From assembly GCA_951812925.1 (NCBI GenBank), contig OX638372.1, positions 66,109,407 to 66,173,406 on the forward strand: a DNA stretch of 64,000 bases, read 5' to 3'. The translations under genes and the position numbers were made by a program. A model generated the notes under the pieces. That model had not been told where the DNA came from, made no database searches, and saw only the letters and a list, made by a program, of their open reading frames with translations. Origin of the DNA: Calliopum simillimum. Its lineage: Eukaryota > Arthropoda > Insecta > Diptera > Lauxaniidae. This document shows, in pieces, positions 32,916-44,319 of the stretch (position 1 is its first letter; every line of letters begins with the position of its first letter).

Positions 32916-33583
32916 CACAGAGCGAAGAAAAAAAAAGCATAACTTGCGTAGCTAAATGAGTTTCTACAACGTTTGTGAGTGTTTTAACTATGTTTCGTTG
33001 CTGATTTGGATTTAACAACACTCCAAGATCATATTTATATGGTGCGTTGCTAAACCACTCACGAACGTAGTTGAAACTTATTTAGCAACACTGGTTGCCA
33101 AGCGTTGTTAAATCAAAATCAGCAACGAAACGTGGTCAAAACACTCACGAACGTGGTAGAAGCTTATTTCAAAACAAATAGACTTTCAGTCAATCTCACA
33201 ATAATGATGGCAGTGGCTTGGTTCGTTAACGTCCGCATCTATCACATGACAGGTTCCAGGTTTAAATCTCCCCAAAACCAAACAAAAATATTTATTTAAA
33301 GCAAAAATTGAAAATTAAAAGAGAAAATAAAAATAACTGATGCTTCGTTGTTGTTGACAGGAAAAAATTAGAATTAAAAAAAATAATAAAAAAATATGGT
33401 TATATATTTGTTTTGTGTTTTGTTTATTTATTTATTCAAATCACTCGCGAACGTAGTTGAAAAATATTTAGCAACGCGCGTTGTTAAAACTGCTACGAAC
33501 GAGCCATGCTCAAAATTTGGGTTGCAACGTTGTTAAAGTAACCACGTTTCTGTCACTTTTAACAATGTTGTTTTCTTTGTGTA
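32916..33583. mobile_element. 668-bp insertion with 7-bp duplication and inverted CGTTGTTAA motifs
   Basis: Ends CACAGAGCGAAGAAAA and, inverted, TACACAAAGAAAACAAC are similar. CGTATTA lies outside both (32,909-32,915 and 33,584-33,590); it may be 8 bp with one mismatch. Inside, GTTTCGTTGCTGATTTGGATT (about 32,991) is inverted at about 33,113. CACTCACGAACGTAGTTGAAA occurs at 33,058 and again, altered, at 33,441. A tRNA-like box pair lies at 33,200-33,275. An 8-bp target would suggest hAT or P; unresolved. Confidence 0.6.
33195..33275 (+). repeat. tRNA-like (SINE-like) segment
   Basis: GATGGCAGTGGCTTGG resembles a pol III A box. GGTTCCAGGTTTAAATCTCC is a degraded B box about 40 bp downstream. 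CATCTATCACATGACAGG matches the CCTATCACACGGACAGG of the copy at 36.2 kb. Confidence 0.4.
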
Positions 33584-33963
33584 CGTATTATGTGTGACAA
33601 TCCGGCTAAGAAATCCAATCGAGGTCGCAAGCCAATGAAAACCACCATATTGACTTCGCCAGAAAATGTGACAAAGTTACGCTAGAAAGCTGAAGAGAAA
33701 CAAGCCAAAGAGGCCAAAAAGGATCAAAAGAAGTTGGAGAAAACAGTCAAACCACCGGCAGCAAAGCGTAGTCGTCGCAAATTTTCGGCACCACCGCAAA
33801 TGGAATTTGACTGGCAAGAAAAAATTTTGTAGAATCTCCATAGGTCCCATGCCAAAAAACTTGAACAAAAACAACGCAATTCATTGCAATGGATGCGACA
33901 ATTGAAAAGTGCTCGACTATTTGCCGACGGTTTTGCTTGCGTTCTTTGCGAATCGGAATGATT

Positions 33964-35504
33964 AAACAATTTTATATTTTTTCACATTTTTTTGAGATCA
34001 TTTTCTTTTTTGTACATTTTCTCAATTTTAATACATAATAACCATAATAATTTGTCATTTTTTCTGATTCCAATAAAGAATTTTCACCAAAAAAATGCAA
34101 TTTTTAATAGTGCGTCACACACAATTTTTGAAAACTCCAAGAAACAGTTTTTTGGGCCAGCAGACAAAAATTATCGATGATTTCATGCAAGTCCTTCAAC
34201 TGGAAAATGTATTTTAAGACGATCGAGAAAATGTGAAAAAAATAATTTTTGTGGTAGTTTTGACCGCCAAACAAAGCGTGCTTCAATACTTCCCACTTTC
34301 CCCTACATACCGTCACATGAAATGCAAAAAGCCGTAACATCATTTTGAATTTTTTCAAAGACAAAACTTTCTTCAAATCACTTAACCAGTGACGGATTCA
34401 GGATTCGTAATAGGGGGTAGGGCTGGCACAGAATCGTTCAAGTGCACATAAGTATATTAAATAGAAGTTACTTTCGTCTATCTTATAACATTATAACGTG
34501 ATGAATTTACAAATTTTTTAAAATAATTTTAAAAAATAAATTGTTTTATTAAAAAAAAAAAAAACTAAAATAAACTACATACTAACAAAAATCAAATCAA
34601 CAGATATTGCTAAAAAATGTAGATGGAATTAACACTCTGCCAATTTGTATGGATGAATTCTCGTATTGTGTGTAAATATGACAAAAAGCAAAAAAAAAAA
34701 AAAAAATGCACTAACGAGTTTTCCTTTCAATTTTCATATCAACACGCGCACATTTGCAAATAGCACTGACATACACAGATATACGAAATAGTAAAATACA
34801 TACATACATATACACAAATCCAAATGTTACTGAAGAATTTAATAAAAAGTAAAAGATAAAAAAAGATTCGTATTCTAAGTGCTACGTCTGTTAATATTTG
34901 CAATGCAAACTGAATGAATGAATTTTTATTACATGGGGCATAAATAGATAAAAACGTGAACAAATAAATTTATTATGTTAATGCTTTATGGGCTGATTTT
35001 ATTAAACAGAGGTGCGGATGTATTTTGTCCCAGAACAATTTCATATCTTCTTAGTAGATAGGACTTTTTTTCGGGGGTGCAGTAGGGAGAGAACAGCTCT
35101 GTCGTTGTTGTGTGTTAAATTTTTCTAATGGCAGCGAATACCCATTAAATTTCAGTTTCCTTCTCTTTTTCCACTTTTGACATAATGACATTGTATAACT
35201 TTAACTTTTCTAGTGTAAAATTATATTTCCTCGCCAAATTGTTGCTTAACCAAACTAAACTGCCCTCCAATATATAATATAAATTTCAATAAAATAATAA
35301 ACAAAAATCAATAATCCAAAATATTTGAACCCAAGAGGAAAAATTTCTGGCGCTTCTTAAGTAAGCAATTTTCAAAGCAAAGAAATTTACAAGTGCGTAT
35401 AAAACGATATTCTGTAAGACTGGAAATTCGAATTTAAATCGAAATTTAAATATCAAATTCTGTTTAATATACAAATTTCGGTCGCTTTTGATGTACAAAT
35501 TTAA
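33964..35504. other. No gene seen
   Basis: AT-rich with poly-A near 34,550 and 34,690. ACATACATACATATACAC lies near 34,800. A TIR-like TATTTTGTCCCAGAACAATT lies at 35,021 (compare 17,781). Nothing else. Confidence 0.5.
35021..35043 (+). repeat. Solo TIR-like motif of the 17.8 kb transposon family
   Basis: TGTCCCAGAACAATTTCAT matches CTGTCCCAGAAAAATTTGA with a few changes. No partner end was found. Confidence 0.35.
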
Positions 35505-35560
35505 CACACACGATTCACAAGTTTGCCATGAACCCGGGTTCGATCCCCAGCGCGGGTAAT
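35505..35560 (+). repeat. tRNA-like T-arm segment
   Basis: CCCGGGTTCGATCCCCAGCG contains an almost perfect B box (GGTTCGATCCC) with a possible T stem (CCCGG/CCAGCG). No convincing A box or acceptor stem upstream, so not a functional tRNA. It is followed by T-rich sequence. Likely a SINE fragment. Confidence 0.4.
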
Positions 35561-35794
35561 TTTTTTTAATTCTTTTTTTTTTATATTTTTTTTTTTTTAT
35601 ATTACTGTTTTTTTATTTCACTGTTTTATTTTTCTTTCTCTAACTTATTACGTCCACTTTTGTTTTATTGAATTGAAGTTGAATATGGAATGATTTTTTG
35701 TAAGGTTGTAGGAAGCATTCGAATATCAAATTCTGTTTGACAGACCTTTGCTTAATGTACAAGTTTCATATCTCTTCATCATATAAGTATGTAT

Positions 35795-35895
35795 GTAGTT
35801 CAGTGATGCTGAGGTCTAACGATTTTGTAAGTAAAAATAATAAGTTTCTATCCATCACGCGGACTGTCCTCGGTTCGAATCCTGCTGCGGTCAGT
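35795..35895 (+). repeat. tRNA-like (SINE-like) segment
   Basis: TAGTTCAGTGATGC resembles an A box. CCATCACGCGGACTGTCCTC then GGTTCGAATCC is an exact B-box consensus, and CTGCTGCGGTCAGTT follows. The A-B spacing is about 20 bp longer than in a tRNA because of an AT-rich insert. Shares CACGCGGAC...GGTTCG..TCC...CGGTCAGTT with the inverted copy at 36.2 kb. Confidence 0.5.
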
Positions 35896-36164
35896 TCGTT
35901 TTTGTTTTTTTAATTAGAAGAAAGCTTGCTACCGCATTACAAATAAGCGTTTTAGAATGCCTTTTTCCGTAAGGCTGCGTTAACATCCTACATGGAGAAA
36001 AAACATAGTGCTTGCTACTTTATTTCTCATAAATTTTACCAGAATTTCAAGTCAGAATAGTGACAACTCCACAACGAAGTAAATTTCATCTTACTGTTTT
36101 AGTCAATTCAGAATGAAAAAATCGACGTGATAGTAACCTTACTGTAAAAAAAAAAAAAATTAAC

Positions 36165-36245
36165 TGACCGTACTAGGATACGAACCCTGGCCTGTCCGTG
36201 TGATAGGCAGATACACATCCTCCTGCGCTATTTGCGCATATGATG
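36165..36245 (-). repeat. tRNA-like (SINE-like) segment, inverted
   Basis: On the minus strand: TAGCGCAGGAGGATG (A box TAGCGCAGGAGG), then TATCACACGGACAGGCCAG, then GGTTCGTATCC (B box). The A-to-B gap of about 31 bp is tRNA-like. ACGGTCAGTTAA and a T-run follow. No stable acceptor pairing seen, so a SINE head rather than a tRNA gene. Confidence 0.5.
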
Positions 36246-38208
36246 AAGATGCATACAATTTATATAAAGAGTAAATCTCTGTCTTAAAGTTTTGAATTTT
36301 CTTCCAAAAATACATCGTTTTAGATGTGGTACAGAGGACTTTTTTTTCCTGGTAAGGTTTAGACAAAAAAAAAACTAAAAATATTTCTGGTGGAATAATC
36401 AAAATACTTCTTTAGCAAAAGTTTAATGATTTTTTGTGAGCTTTAATTTCTGACATTAAGGTGGCACATTTAAATAGTAGAAACTGAGATCTGGTGGGTA
36501 AGTACTTGAGCGAGGCACTTGATGTCAATGACCTCCTGATAAAAAAGAGGTATTTTTGAGCCATAAATATTTATATATCACACTTTAAAATTGAACTGCA
36601 AATGCCGAAGATATGATGAAAAACGTTAATGGCCAACCCCTACGTTCGGTCAAAAAAAAAAAAAAAAAAATTTTCCCTAATTTTCTTGCAAAATACATCG
36701 TTTTAGAGGCGTTATGGCGGAATTTTTTATTTTTGCTTGTTATGTGATACGGTCTTATGTACACTTTGTGATTGATAATAGCGATTTTTGCACTTTAACT
36801 CAATGATAACTCGGATCTCAAACCTGATACCAGATGCGGAATCAGCGACCCTGAATGAGTAAAAAAATGTTATCGAGCTCAAATTCAAGTTATTTTGTTA
36901 TACAGTGCTATTTCTTAATATTTGTCAAGCTTTTTGTGGGAAACGTACACTTTTCTCAGTGTAAATACAAAACCATTTAAAACACTCGCAGCAGAAATGC
37001 TTATCGCACAAAAACAACAACAACAACAACACATCTAAATTAGAAATGAAAATTCCGGAAATTACATAACGAAATAAAATAATTTGACATGCGCTTGCTT
37101 GAGTCCTCCACAATTACTGAGCAGGATATAACGAGTGTCAAGGACTAAAAATACCAAATGTTGATGCAGCAGTTGTTGACACAACCTGCACTGCAACTGA
37201 ACGTGAATGAATTCGAATATGAAATTTTTGTGTTTTTTAACTTTTTTTTTTCTTTTTATTTTTAAAATTTCGTTCATTTTCCGCCAGTAATCAAATTAAA
37301 AATTCAAATTGAACCTTGAGATGTGGTGTGGCTCATATGAAGCATCAGCATAAATGTGGAAAATTGCTGCAATGCAAATTTAATGGATGCAGCATTTTAC
37401 TGTTCAATAAAGCAAAAAAATAGAATAAAAATATGATTGAATCAGTTAATTTTATTGGGAATTGGGTCATGTTTGTTATGGAAAATAAATCAAATGAAAA
37501 AGTTTTGTTTTATTAATTAAGAGCTAAAAGCATTTGCTTTTTTTGAATCAAAGCAAAGTTATCAATAATTTGCATCATTTCACACATAAAAGCACAAAGG
37601 TCAAAATAGCTTATATATTTAGTTTGCCAGTTCTCACGAGAAATATCGAAAAATGTATCGCCGAAAAAAAAGAGGTATGCGAAATGTGACGCATTCTTGA
37701 GATTTGACCCTTCACTGAGAGAACTGAAACATAATGCCCATTTGATCTTATAAAAGAACTCTTTTTTCTTTTTTATCAAAATAGATTCGCTTAATGCAAT
37801 CAATGTGCTTAAATATTCATAAATAAATCACAGTTGTATCACTCTGGGATGCTACTAAGTAGTAGTAACTCTACCACAAATACCCAATTTGTCTGTCGAG
37901 CAGGGATTATTTAAGCAGTAGTTAACATAAGCATATTGAGAATCATAATCACATGAAATAAAATTATACAGCAAAAAAAGCTTCAATTAAGTGCAAACGG
38001 GAATATTCAATTTATTGATAAACATTCCCAAAATGGCTTTCATTGAACACAATTTAGAAGTTGCGTGCAATAACGCCCTAGGTCGAAGAATATCATTTCA
38101 AGATAGTTCAATTTATAGTTTCTGATGCACATTCACAGAAATATCGAAGAAGGAAAATTTAAATTATAGGGCGTTGATGCATAAATTTATTTGACTACAC
38201 TGTTCGAC
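36246..38208. other. No gene seen
   Basis: 36,700-36,900 shares TTTGCACTTTAACTCAATGATAACTCGG-like words with 8.0 and 53.0 kb and GCGACCCTGAATGAGT with the 47.6-kb hairpin. ACAACAACAACAACAAC lies at 37,015. Otherwise AT-rich and unassigned. Confidence 0.5.
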
Positions 38209-39326
38209 AATTTCAAACTTTTTGTAAAACACATGAGAAAATCCAAAAAATTCTTGAAGAAGATGTTAAAAAAAAATATCCGATTTTTTTAATCGATTTT
38301 TGAAGTCTTTTTATCCACTGCAAATGAAAAAAAAAAAACAAAAATACCACATTCTTGTGGTAAGCCCCCTACAACCCTCACATGTGGGTCATTTTTACCC
38401 TTTCTTAAAAAGGTATGAAAATGACACCTACAGGAGAATATTGAGTCAGTATGTACAACAGAAATATTTGCCACAAATTTTCACTGTAAGTTGCTCAACA
38501 CTTAAAAGTCGAAATTTTATCTCGAAACCCAAAAAATCGTAAAAATAAATTAGGACTATTTACATTGCATATTTATTACATCCCTGACGTGCTTTCCTTA
38601 AGTTTTAAGAATTTTTTCGTCTTTAGTATTTGGTAGTAAAATTTACTCGTGGAATATTTTGGTAGAATGCTATAACCCTTTGTAGGCCAGTTTTTAGAAA
38701 AAGGTGTCAAAAAGACCCTTAAAACAGGATATAATGGGTTAATGTGTCTAGGAAAATGATCCTTGTGTGATTTCGTTTTGATCTTGTTGCAAAAAATTTA
38801 TCCAAAATGTAGCTTTAGAGTTTTACAGTGGGGTGAAATGTGGAAAATATTGATTGTAAGAAGTCCTAATTGATTTTAACAATTTTTTGGGTTTCGGGAT
38901 AAAGTTTCGACTTTTAAGTGTTGAGCAACTTACAGTGAAAATTTGTGGCAAATATTTCTATGGTTCAGAATGTACCAGGTGTCATTTTTGTATTTTTTTT
39001 TAAAAATGGACAAAATGACCCACATGTGGGGGTTTTAGAGAGTTAAAATCTTCTACAAAAATATTTCACGCAATATTCTGCATGAGTTAACTGACCACAT
39101 GATACACCTCAGATGTAAGGATCATATAGATAAATGTATCTATTTAACACAAGAATGCGTTACTTTTGTTTTTTTTTTTTTCATGTACAGTGGACTAAAA
39201 AACTTCAAAAATCGATTAAAAAAAATCTGACGTGCTGATTAAAACGACGAGACACGGGTATTTTTTTTTAACGTCTTCTTCAAGAATTTTTTGGATTTTC
39301 TCATGTGTTTTTCAAAAAGTTTAAAA
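38209..39326. mobile_element. 1.1-kb foldback element
   Basis: The left arm from AATTTCAAACTTTTTG, CACATGAGAAAATCC and AATTCTTGAAGAAGATGTTA is inverted at the right end (39,270-39,326). A second zone, CTCACATGTGGGTCATTTT (38,378) and AAGTTGCTCAACACTTAAAAG (38,490), is inverted at 38,905-39,035. The arms are about 350 and 450 bp; the right arm has an extra segment of about 130 bp. The loop carries family-W words (AACCC..ATATAATGGGTTAA). No gene. No target duplication was identified. Confidence 0.75.
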
Positions 39327-39379
39327 TTCATGCATACATTTGCAAGTAAATTTGGAAATGGTAAATAATTTTAATTTTT

Positions 39380-39605
39380 ACTCAAGACCAAGGTGCATGA
39401 CGAAAAAAGTGTATAAGGCAAAAAATGCTTAGAATTGCCCAAATAATGCGTGAGAATTTTTTTAGATTGTTTTTTTTTATTTTTCAAAATATTAAAAAAT
39501 ATTCCAAAAAATTCTGTAAAAATTCACAAGTATTCTTTGAAAAATGCTAAGCATTTTATGTCATATACTTTTTTTTCGATAGGCACCTTGGTTTTTAGCA
39601 AAAAC
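39380..39605. repeat. 225-bp foldback repeat
   Basis: CCAAGGTGCATGACGAAAAA, GTGTATAAGGCAAAAAATGC and TTAGAAT are inverted as ATGCTAAGCATTTTATGTC, ATACTTTTTTTTCG and GCACCTTGG. Half copy at 6,225-6,345. Confidence 0.7.
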
Positions 39606-40084
39606 CGTTTTTCCTAAAGCGAACTGATTTATGCTCCAAGTCACACTACGCCCTTCTTGCATGCAACTCTTCAAACAGTATATGCATATATATTGCTCTT
39701 CCACATTCTGTGATCCGAATTGGAAGTTCAAATTAAGTACACATATATTTGAGGACCCAAACTTTTTAAAAAAGTGATGAGCGCAAAAACGCCTTAAGTC
39801 GACTTAGAGCGTTATTGTTCGCAGCGCATCAAATGGTCTCGAATTAAGTACAAGGTGATCATATTTTGGAATGATATTATGCAACATTTCATTTAAGAGC
39901 TTAGTTTTAATACATTATTTTCTCTTCGTGTTACCGTGGATTACAAGGTTTCACTTCAAATAGTTGACCCAATTTTATGGTCATATTAGATCCGACTTAA
40001 ACAGCATTTGTGATAGAAAACATCTAATTTTCATAGAGTCCTTTGAAATAGAAATATAAAAATCGATTTTTACACACGTATGTA

Positions 40085-41306
40085 TTGGGTGTACAACTTA
40101 AAAACCGGAATTGGACGGTGGATGTCCGTACTAACAAATATCGTGAAAGCTCGAACTTCATATATATGTCATTTTGAAAGTACATTTGACAGCTGTCAAA
40201 ATCAGTCAACAAAACAATTTTATCTTGTGTGCATCATTATTATTTTTCACGATGAATAACTTCGAAAATTGGAGAAAAAGACAGCATTTGCGGGAGGTTC
40301 TGTTGGGTAATTTTTTTGCAAAGAAAACTGCTGCCAAAAGTCAAGTTTGCTTGTAGAAGTTTATGGCAACGAAGCTTTAGGAAAAACGCAGTGTTTTGAA
40401 TGGTTTAAACGCTTCAAAAGTGCCGATTTTGACATCAAAGGCAAAGAACGCCCAGGACAGCCAAAAAAGTATGAAGACGAAGAATTAGAGAAGCTACTCG
40501 ATGAGGATTCGTGTCAAACACAAGACGAGCTTGCCAAATCGTTGGGAGTGACTCAGCAAGCCATTTCGAAACGTTTGAAAGCCGCCGGAAACATTCAGAA
40601 GCAAGGTAATTGGGTCCCCTATGAGTTGAAGCCGAGAGACGTTGAACGGCGCTTCTGTATGTCTGAAATGCTGCTTGAGCGCCATAAAAACAAATCATTT
40701 TTGCATCGGATTGTGACTGGAGATTAAAAATGGATCCATTATGACAATCCTAAGCGCAAAAAGTCGTACGTGAAACCCGGCCAACCAGCCAAATCAACCT
40801 CGAAGTCAAATATCCATGGCGCCAAGGTTATGCTGTGTATTTGGTGGGATCAGAAGGGACCGTTATATTATGAGTTGTTGAAATCGGGCCATCATCGAAA
40901 AACGCCCGGAAAATGCGACCAGACACGAAGCAATAATTTTTCATCATGACAACGCTCGGCCGCATGTTGCAAGACCCGTGAAAAACTATTTGGAAAATAG
41001 TGGATGTGAAGTTTTGGCTCACCCGCCTTATAGTCCGGACCTTGCTCCGTCTGACTTTCATTTATTTCGCTCGATGCAAAACGCCCTCACCGGAATACGC
41101 TTCACATCAGAGCAAGGCATCCGATTCATTTTTGGCCGCCAAGCCGGCGCAATTTTTTTGGGATGGAATTCATAAATTGCCTGAAAGATGGGGAAATGTT
41201 GTAGCTTCCAATGGACAATACTTTGAATAAAATAAATTGTAACATTTTTCCACAATAAAGCATCAAATTTCGCTAAAAAATTCCGGTTTTTAAGTTGTAC
41301 ACCCAA
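40085..41306 (+). mobile_element. mariner element (DD34D), near full length, inactive
   Basis: 28-bp TIRs, essentially perfect: the left TTGGGTGTACAACTTAAAAA and CCGGAATT are repeated inverted at the right end. TA lies outside both (40,083-40,084 and 41,307-41,308). Length 1,222 bp, close to the usual 1.2-1.3 kb. The near-identical TIRs with a gene that has several lesions suggest a moderately young inactive copy. Confidence 0.92.
40252..41230 (+). pseudogene. mariner DD34D transposase, broken
   Basis: Begins MNNFENWRKRQHLREVLL at ATG 40,252. A frameshift near 40,350 leads into MLVEVYGNEALGKTQCFEWF, then the second HTH (TQDELAKSLGVTQQAISKRL), the linker WVPYELKPRD and HRIVTGD followed by TAA at 40,725-40,727 where GDEKW is expected. 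It continues KWIHYDNPKRKKSYVKPGQ and MLCIWWDQKG. A deletion near 40,880 precedes HHDNARPHVARPV and PPYSPDLAPSDFHLFRSM; the 34 residues between the two aspartates confirm DD34D. The end is LPERWGNVVASNGQYFE, TAA at 41,228-41,230. At least three frame lesions and one stop. Closest by memory to the mellifera/mauritiana type. Confidence 0.9.
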
Positions 41307-41369
41307 TATTAATGAAAAATTTCGGGCTTAATGGTCAAAATGCATGTATGTTTTCACAAAACAGGTCAC

Positions 41370-41590
41370 ATATTGTTTTTTAGCTAAAATACCCACAAAA
41401 ATCGTATTTTCGAAATTTCACCCAACTGTAAAAAAAAACTCTAAATCTTTTTTTTAAGTTACCAAAAAATCACGCAACGAACAATTTTTTAGAATATCTC
41501 AACCCATTCTATCATGGTATTAGGGGTCTTTTTGACCCTTTTAAAAAAAAACTATGATATGATATGAGTTAAAATGTTCGTCAAAATTTT
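41370..41590 (+). repeat. Repeat family W fragment
   Basis: AGCTAAAATACCCACAAAAA, TTTCACCCAACTGTAAAAA, AAATCACGCAACGAACAATT and CTCAACCCATTCTATCAT parallel 2,655-2,785 and, inverted, 53,700-53,950. It directly follows the mariner 3' flank. Confidence 0.6.
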
Positions 41591-44009
41591 CACTAAAGAC
41601 AAGAAATGCCGTAATCGTAGAATTTCCAAAAATGTTTTTTTTTTCTATTTGAATCAGTCTAATACATACGCAAATTTCTTGCACGTTTTAAATGAACTGA
41701 ATAAAAAAAAAAAATTATCGTATTCAATTGAAATCGACTTCAAAAGAACAATACGCAATCAATCAATCATTATGAATTGACATAAATATTCCCAAATGAA
41801 TTATCTCGAAACTGCGCAAATATTCATTCCAAGATTTTTAAATTTACAATTTAAATAGTTCATGAAACTTAATAAAATAAGTAAATTCCTCTACAATTTC
41901 TATTTTCCATAACGATAATGGGGGAGTCACAGCTCGTAAAATTTCCTTTGACTTCAATAGGCAACCCCTTTTTTTGTTAATATTTATGACTTGGCCAAAT
42001 GAAGGGTTCATGACACAGCACTAAAACTTACCACCAGACAAAGTTAATAATTCGTGTTTAAATGCGTTTGTATGCTCTGCTGTGTGTGTGTGTGTGGGTG
42101 TGCGTGTGCAGCGAGGGGAAAGGCTACGCAACACAAAACTTAATTAAATTTAAAATCGAAGATTTCCAGCCATTTCTCAGCAAAAAAAGGGTCGTCCGAT
42201 TGTTTTGCGGCATAAGCAAATTATGTTTTGGGGTCTACAGGGTTCAACACAAAAACCATAAATTCACAATATTTGGCAATACGATGAGAGGACACGATAA
42301 GTGGAGAGAGAGAGAGGTTAAGAACAAAGATAACAACAACAACAGCAGCATAAATTCAAGTGCAAGAGTTTCTTCACTTTACGTTATTCCCTGCTGGCCT
42401 CATACTGAGATTAAATGAATTGTTAACAACCAAAGATGGAGTGTTTTCCAAGAAGTTGACAAGAAATGCGTAATTTCGGCTTCACTGCCTGCCGCTCATA
42501 ACAGTTGGGTAGGTACTTTTACTCAAAAGCAGTTATCACGTTTCCATTACCTGTCATTATGATAATGTTGATGTGAACATAAAATTTAGGGATTTTCATT
42601 TGTGTTTGGAAACACAAAATATAAATCGGTTTTTTTAATGTTTTTAAAAGTTTGCTTGCCTTTTAGTCAGCCCGCGGACATCACCGAAGTCACCAAAATA
42701 TTCATAACACAAATGGAACTTGACCAATCGCTGACCAAATATTTCATGAATTTTCTCTGAAAACACTAAAACGATTTTAATTAAATCCAAATCAGCCGTT
42801 TACCTCATCAATGTACAACATAAAATCTACAAATTAATAAAATTTACCATTGGATTCCCTACATTAATATTTAGATAATTGAATATCAATCATACGATAA
42901 GTTAGCCTGCACAAAATATTGTGCTGTGTGATTTCGAGAAAAAAAAAAAAACTGGTTCGAAAAAAAAAACCCGGTTTCTTCCGCATATTTTAAATGCCCT
43001 CCACTCCAGTTTATATGTAAGTTCCACGGAGGAAAACGTAAATAAGAATTTGAGCATTCGCCGCATATTTGCAAAAACAAAATTGAATTGTTTCCCTAAG
43101 GGCAAATTTTCCAAAAGGATGAAGGGATGCCTAAATTTTTAAAGTTGCCATTTTTCACGCGACATAACGATAAAATAATGAAATCTTTTTCTCTGTCACT
43201 TTTTGATTGCGTCCTTGTCATATTGCAACCATATCGTATAAGAAAGCTTTATCAAATTTTAAACACTAACAAATAAGAAGAAAAAGAAACAGGATACATA
43301 AAAAAGAGGAAAAAAATACAACCTAAAGAGTCGGAATTAAAGAAAAGAAGCCAAAAGTAATTGAAGGCAAAGAGACGTAAAAAGTGCGCGAGTATTCAAC
43401 AAAAGACCCCCTACAGGAGTGGAAAAGGACCAAAAGAAAAAATAAAGAATTCTGTAGATGAAGACGAATTTTGTGTGTATTTAAGTTGGAAAGGAAAATT
43501 TATAAAGTTAAAAAGCTCGTAAATCTTTATTTGGTTTTGTGATGACTTGAAAAACTAACTACAAGTAGAACCCTAGTAGGAATTGCTGGTATTGCAAAGC
43601 AGAACCAAAAACATTTTTTCAGCAGAAAAAGAATTAAATTTAGAAAAAAATATAATGAAATTGATAATAGAGAGAGTAAAATATAATCATTAAAATTCAG
43701 AAAGTATCATAAAGTATAAAGGAAATGTATGAAAAAAGCTTAAAAGTGTTTTGTAGGCGAAAAAAATCAAATTATTACGAAAAATATCGAATGATAATGA
43801 AAACATCGATAGCTACAATTGGTACTAAAAACTTTGGGGTCGTCTATTAAACTTGAGGCGTTGCAAGGGCTAAGATAATAGAATAACAGTGAAAGCTAAA
43901 GCAAATGAAGCATTTCATTTATAGATCGACTTGTACGAAAGTTAATAACAAAATCGGCTGAAAGCAAGCGGATAGTGGCAAGCGTGGCCAACCTATATTT
44001 TTGCTTATA
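41591..44009. other. 2.4 kb without a supported gene
   Basis: A plus-strand frame at 42,062-42,418 (118 codons, Cys/Val-rich start from the TG repeat, then Asn/Ser runs) could mimic a signal peptide but is repeat-derived. 42,090-42,580 is unique-looking. 43,200-43,970 is purine-rich on the plus strand. Nothing defensible. Confidence 0.5.
42080..42109 (+). repeat. TG dinucleotide microsatellite
   Basis: TGTGTGTGTGTGTGGGTGTG followed by CGTGTGC. Confidence 0.85.
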
Positions 44010-44238
44010 GAGTGTTTCAAATACATCTTATGATCCTTACTACTATCAACAAAATGAAGTATTACAGGCCCAGCTGCTGAAAAAGAGCCCCAAACCATTA
44101 GTGAACTACCTTCATGTGTTACAAATGGTTTAAGGTTTTTCGAACAAGGTGCTTCATTTGGTTTTCTCCATACGTATGGTCTACCGTCTGATCCATAAAT
44201 ATTAACCTTACTTTCATCTAAGAAGAGGACATTTTTCT
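44010..44238 (-). pseudogene. Tc1-like transposase fragment, inverted arm
   Basis: An open minus-strand frame reads NVLFLDESKVNIYGSDGRPY, VWRKPNEAPCSKNLKPF and SLMVWGSFSAAGPVILHFVD, ending DHKMYLKH. LFLDES holds the first visible catalytic Asp of the DDE core (family: FSDES), and GGSLMVWG is the Tc1 signature. Both the N- and C-terminal thirds are absent. It is the inverse of the middle of the plus-strand fragment that follows. Confidence 0.8.
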
Positions 44239-44319
44239 AAAAGAAAAAATCTTTATGGCAGCGAGTTCTAGCAAACAGCCACCGAGCCTCTTGATGCTTC
44301 TTCTTTATTAAAGAAAAAC

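Larger units (their letters stand above)
32850..33963 (+). pseudogene. pogo/Tigger-like transposase C-terminus, split by an insertion
   Basis: Upstream of an insertion it reads DRCQPEIVFYMRI. Downstream it reads CDNPAKKSNRGRKPMKTTIL, TSPENVTKLR, stop, KAEEKQAKEAKKDQKKLEK, a basic PPAAKRSRRKF, then WQEKIL, stop, and LFADGFACVLCESE, stop. RGRKP..TTILTSPE followed by a long basic coiled region and a C-x2-C ending is what I recall of pogo-like transposase tails. The 32,916-33,583 element interrupts it. Removing that element and one target copy keeps the frame open across the junction. Two internal TAG codons: dead. Confidence 0.5.

Noticed and set aside
35505..36245. Functional tRNA genes
   Set aside because: B boxes are good, but I could not form acceptor and anticodon arms of tRNA length; SINE-like fragments are more likely.
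42062..42418. 118-codon frame starting like a signal peptide
   Set aside because: The hydrophobic, Cys/Val-rich start is the TG microsatellite; the rest has Asn/Ser runs from CAA/AGC repeats and no domain or exon signals.
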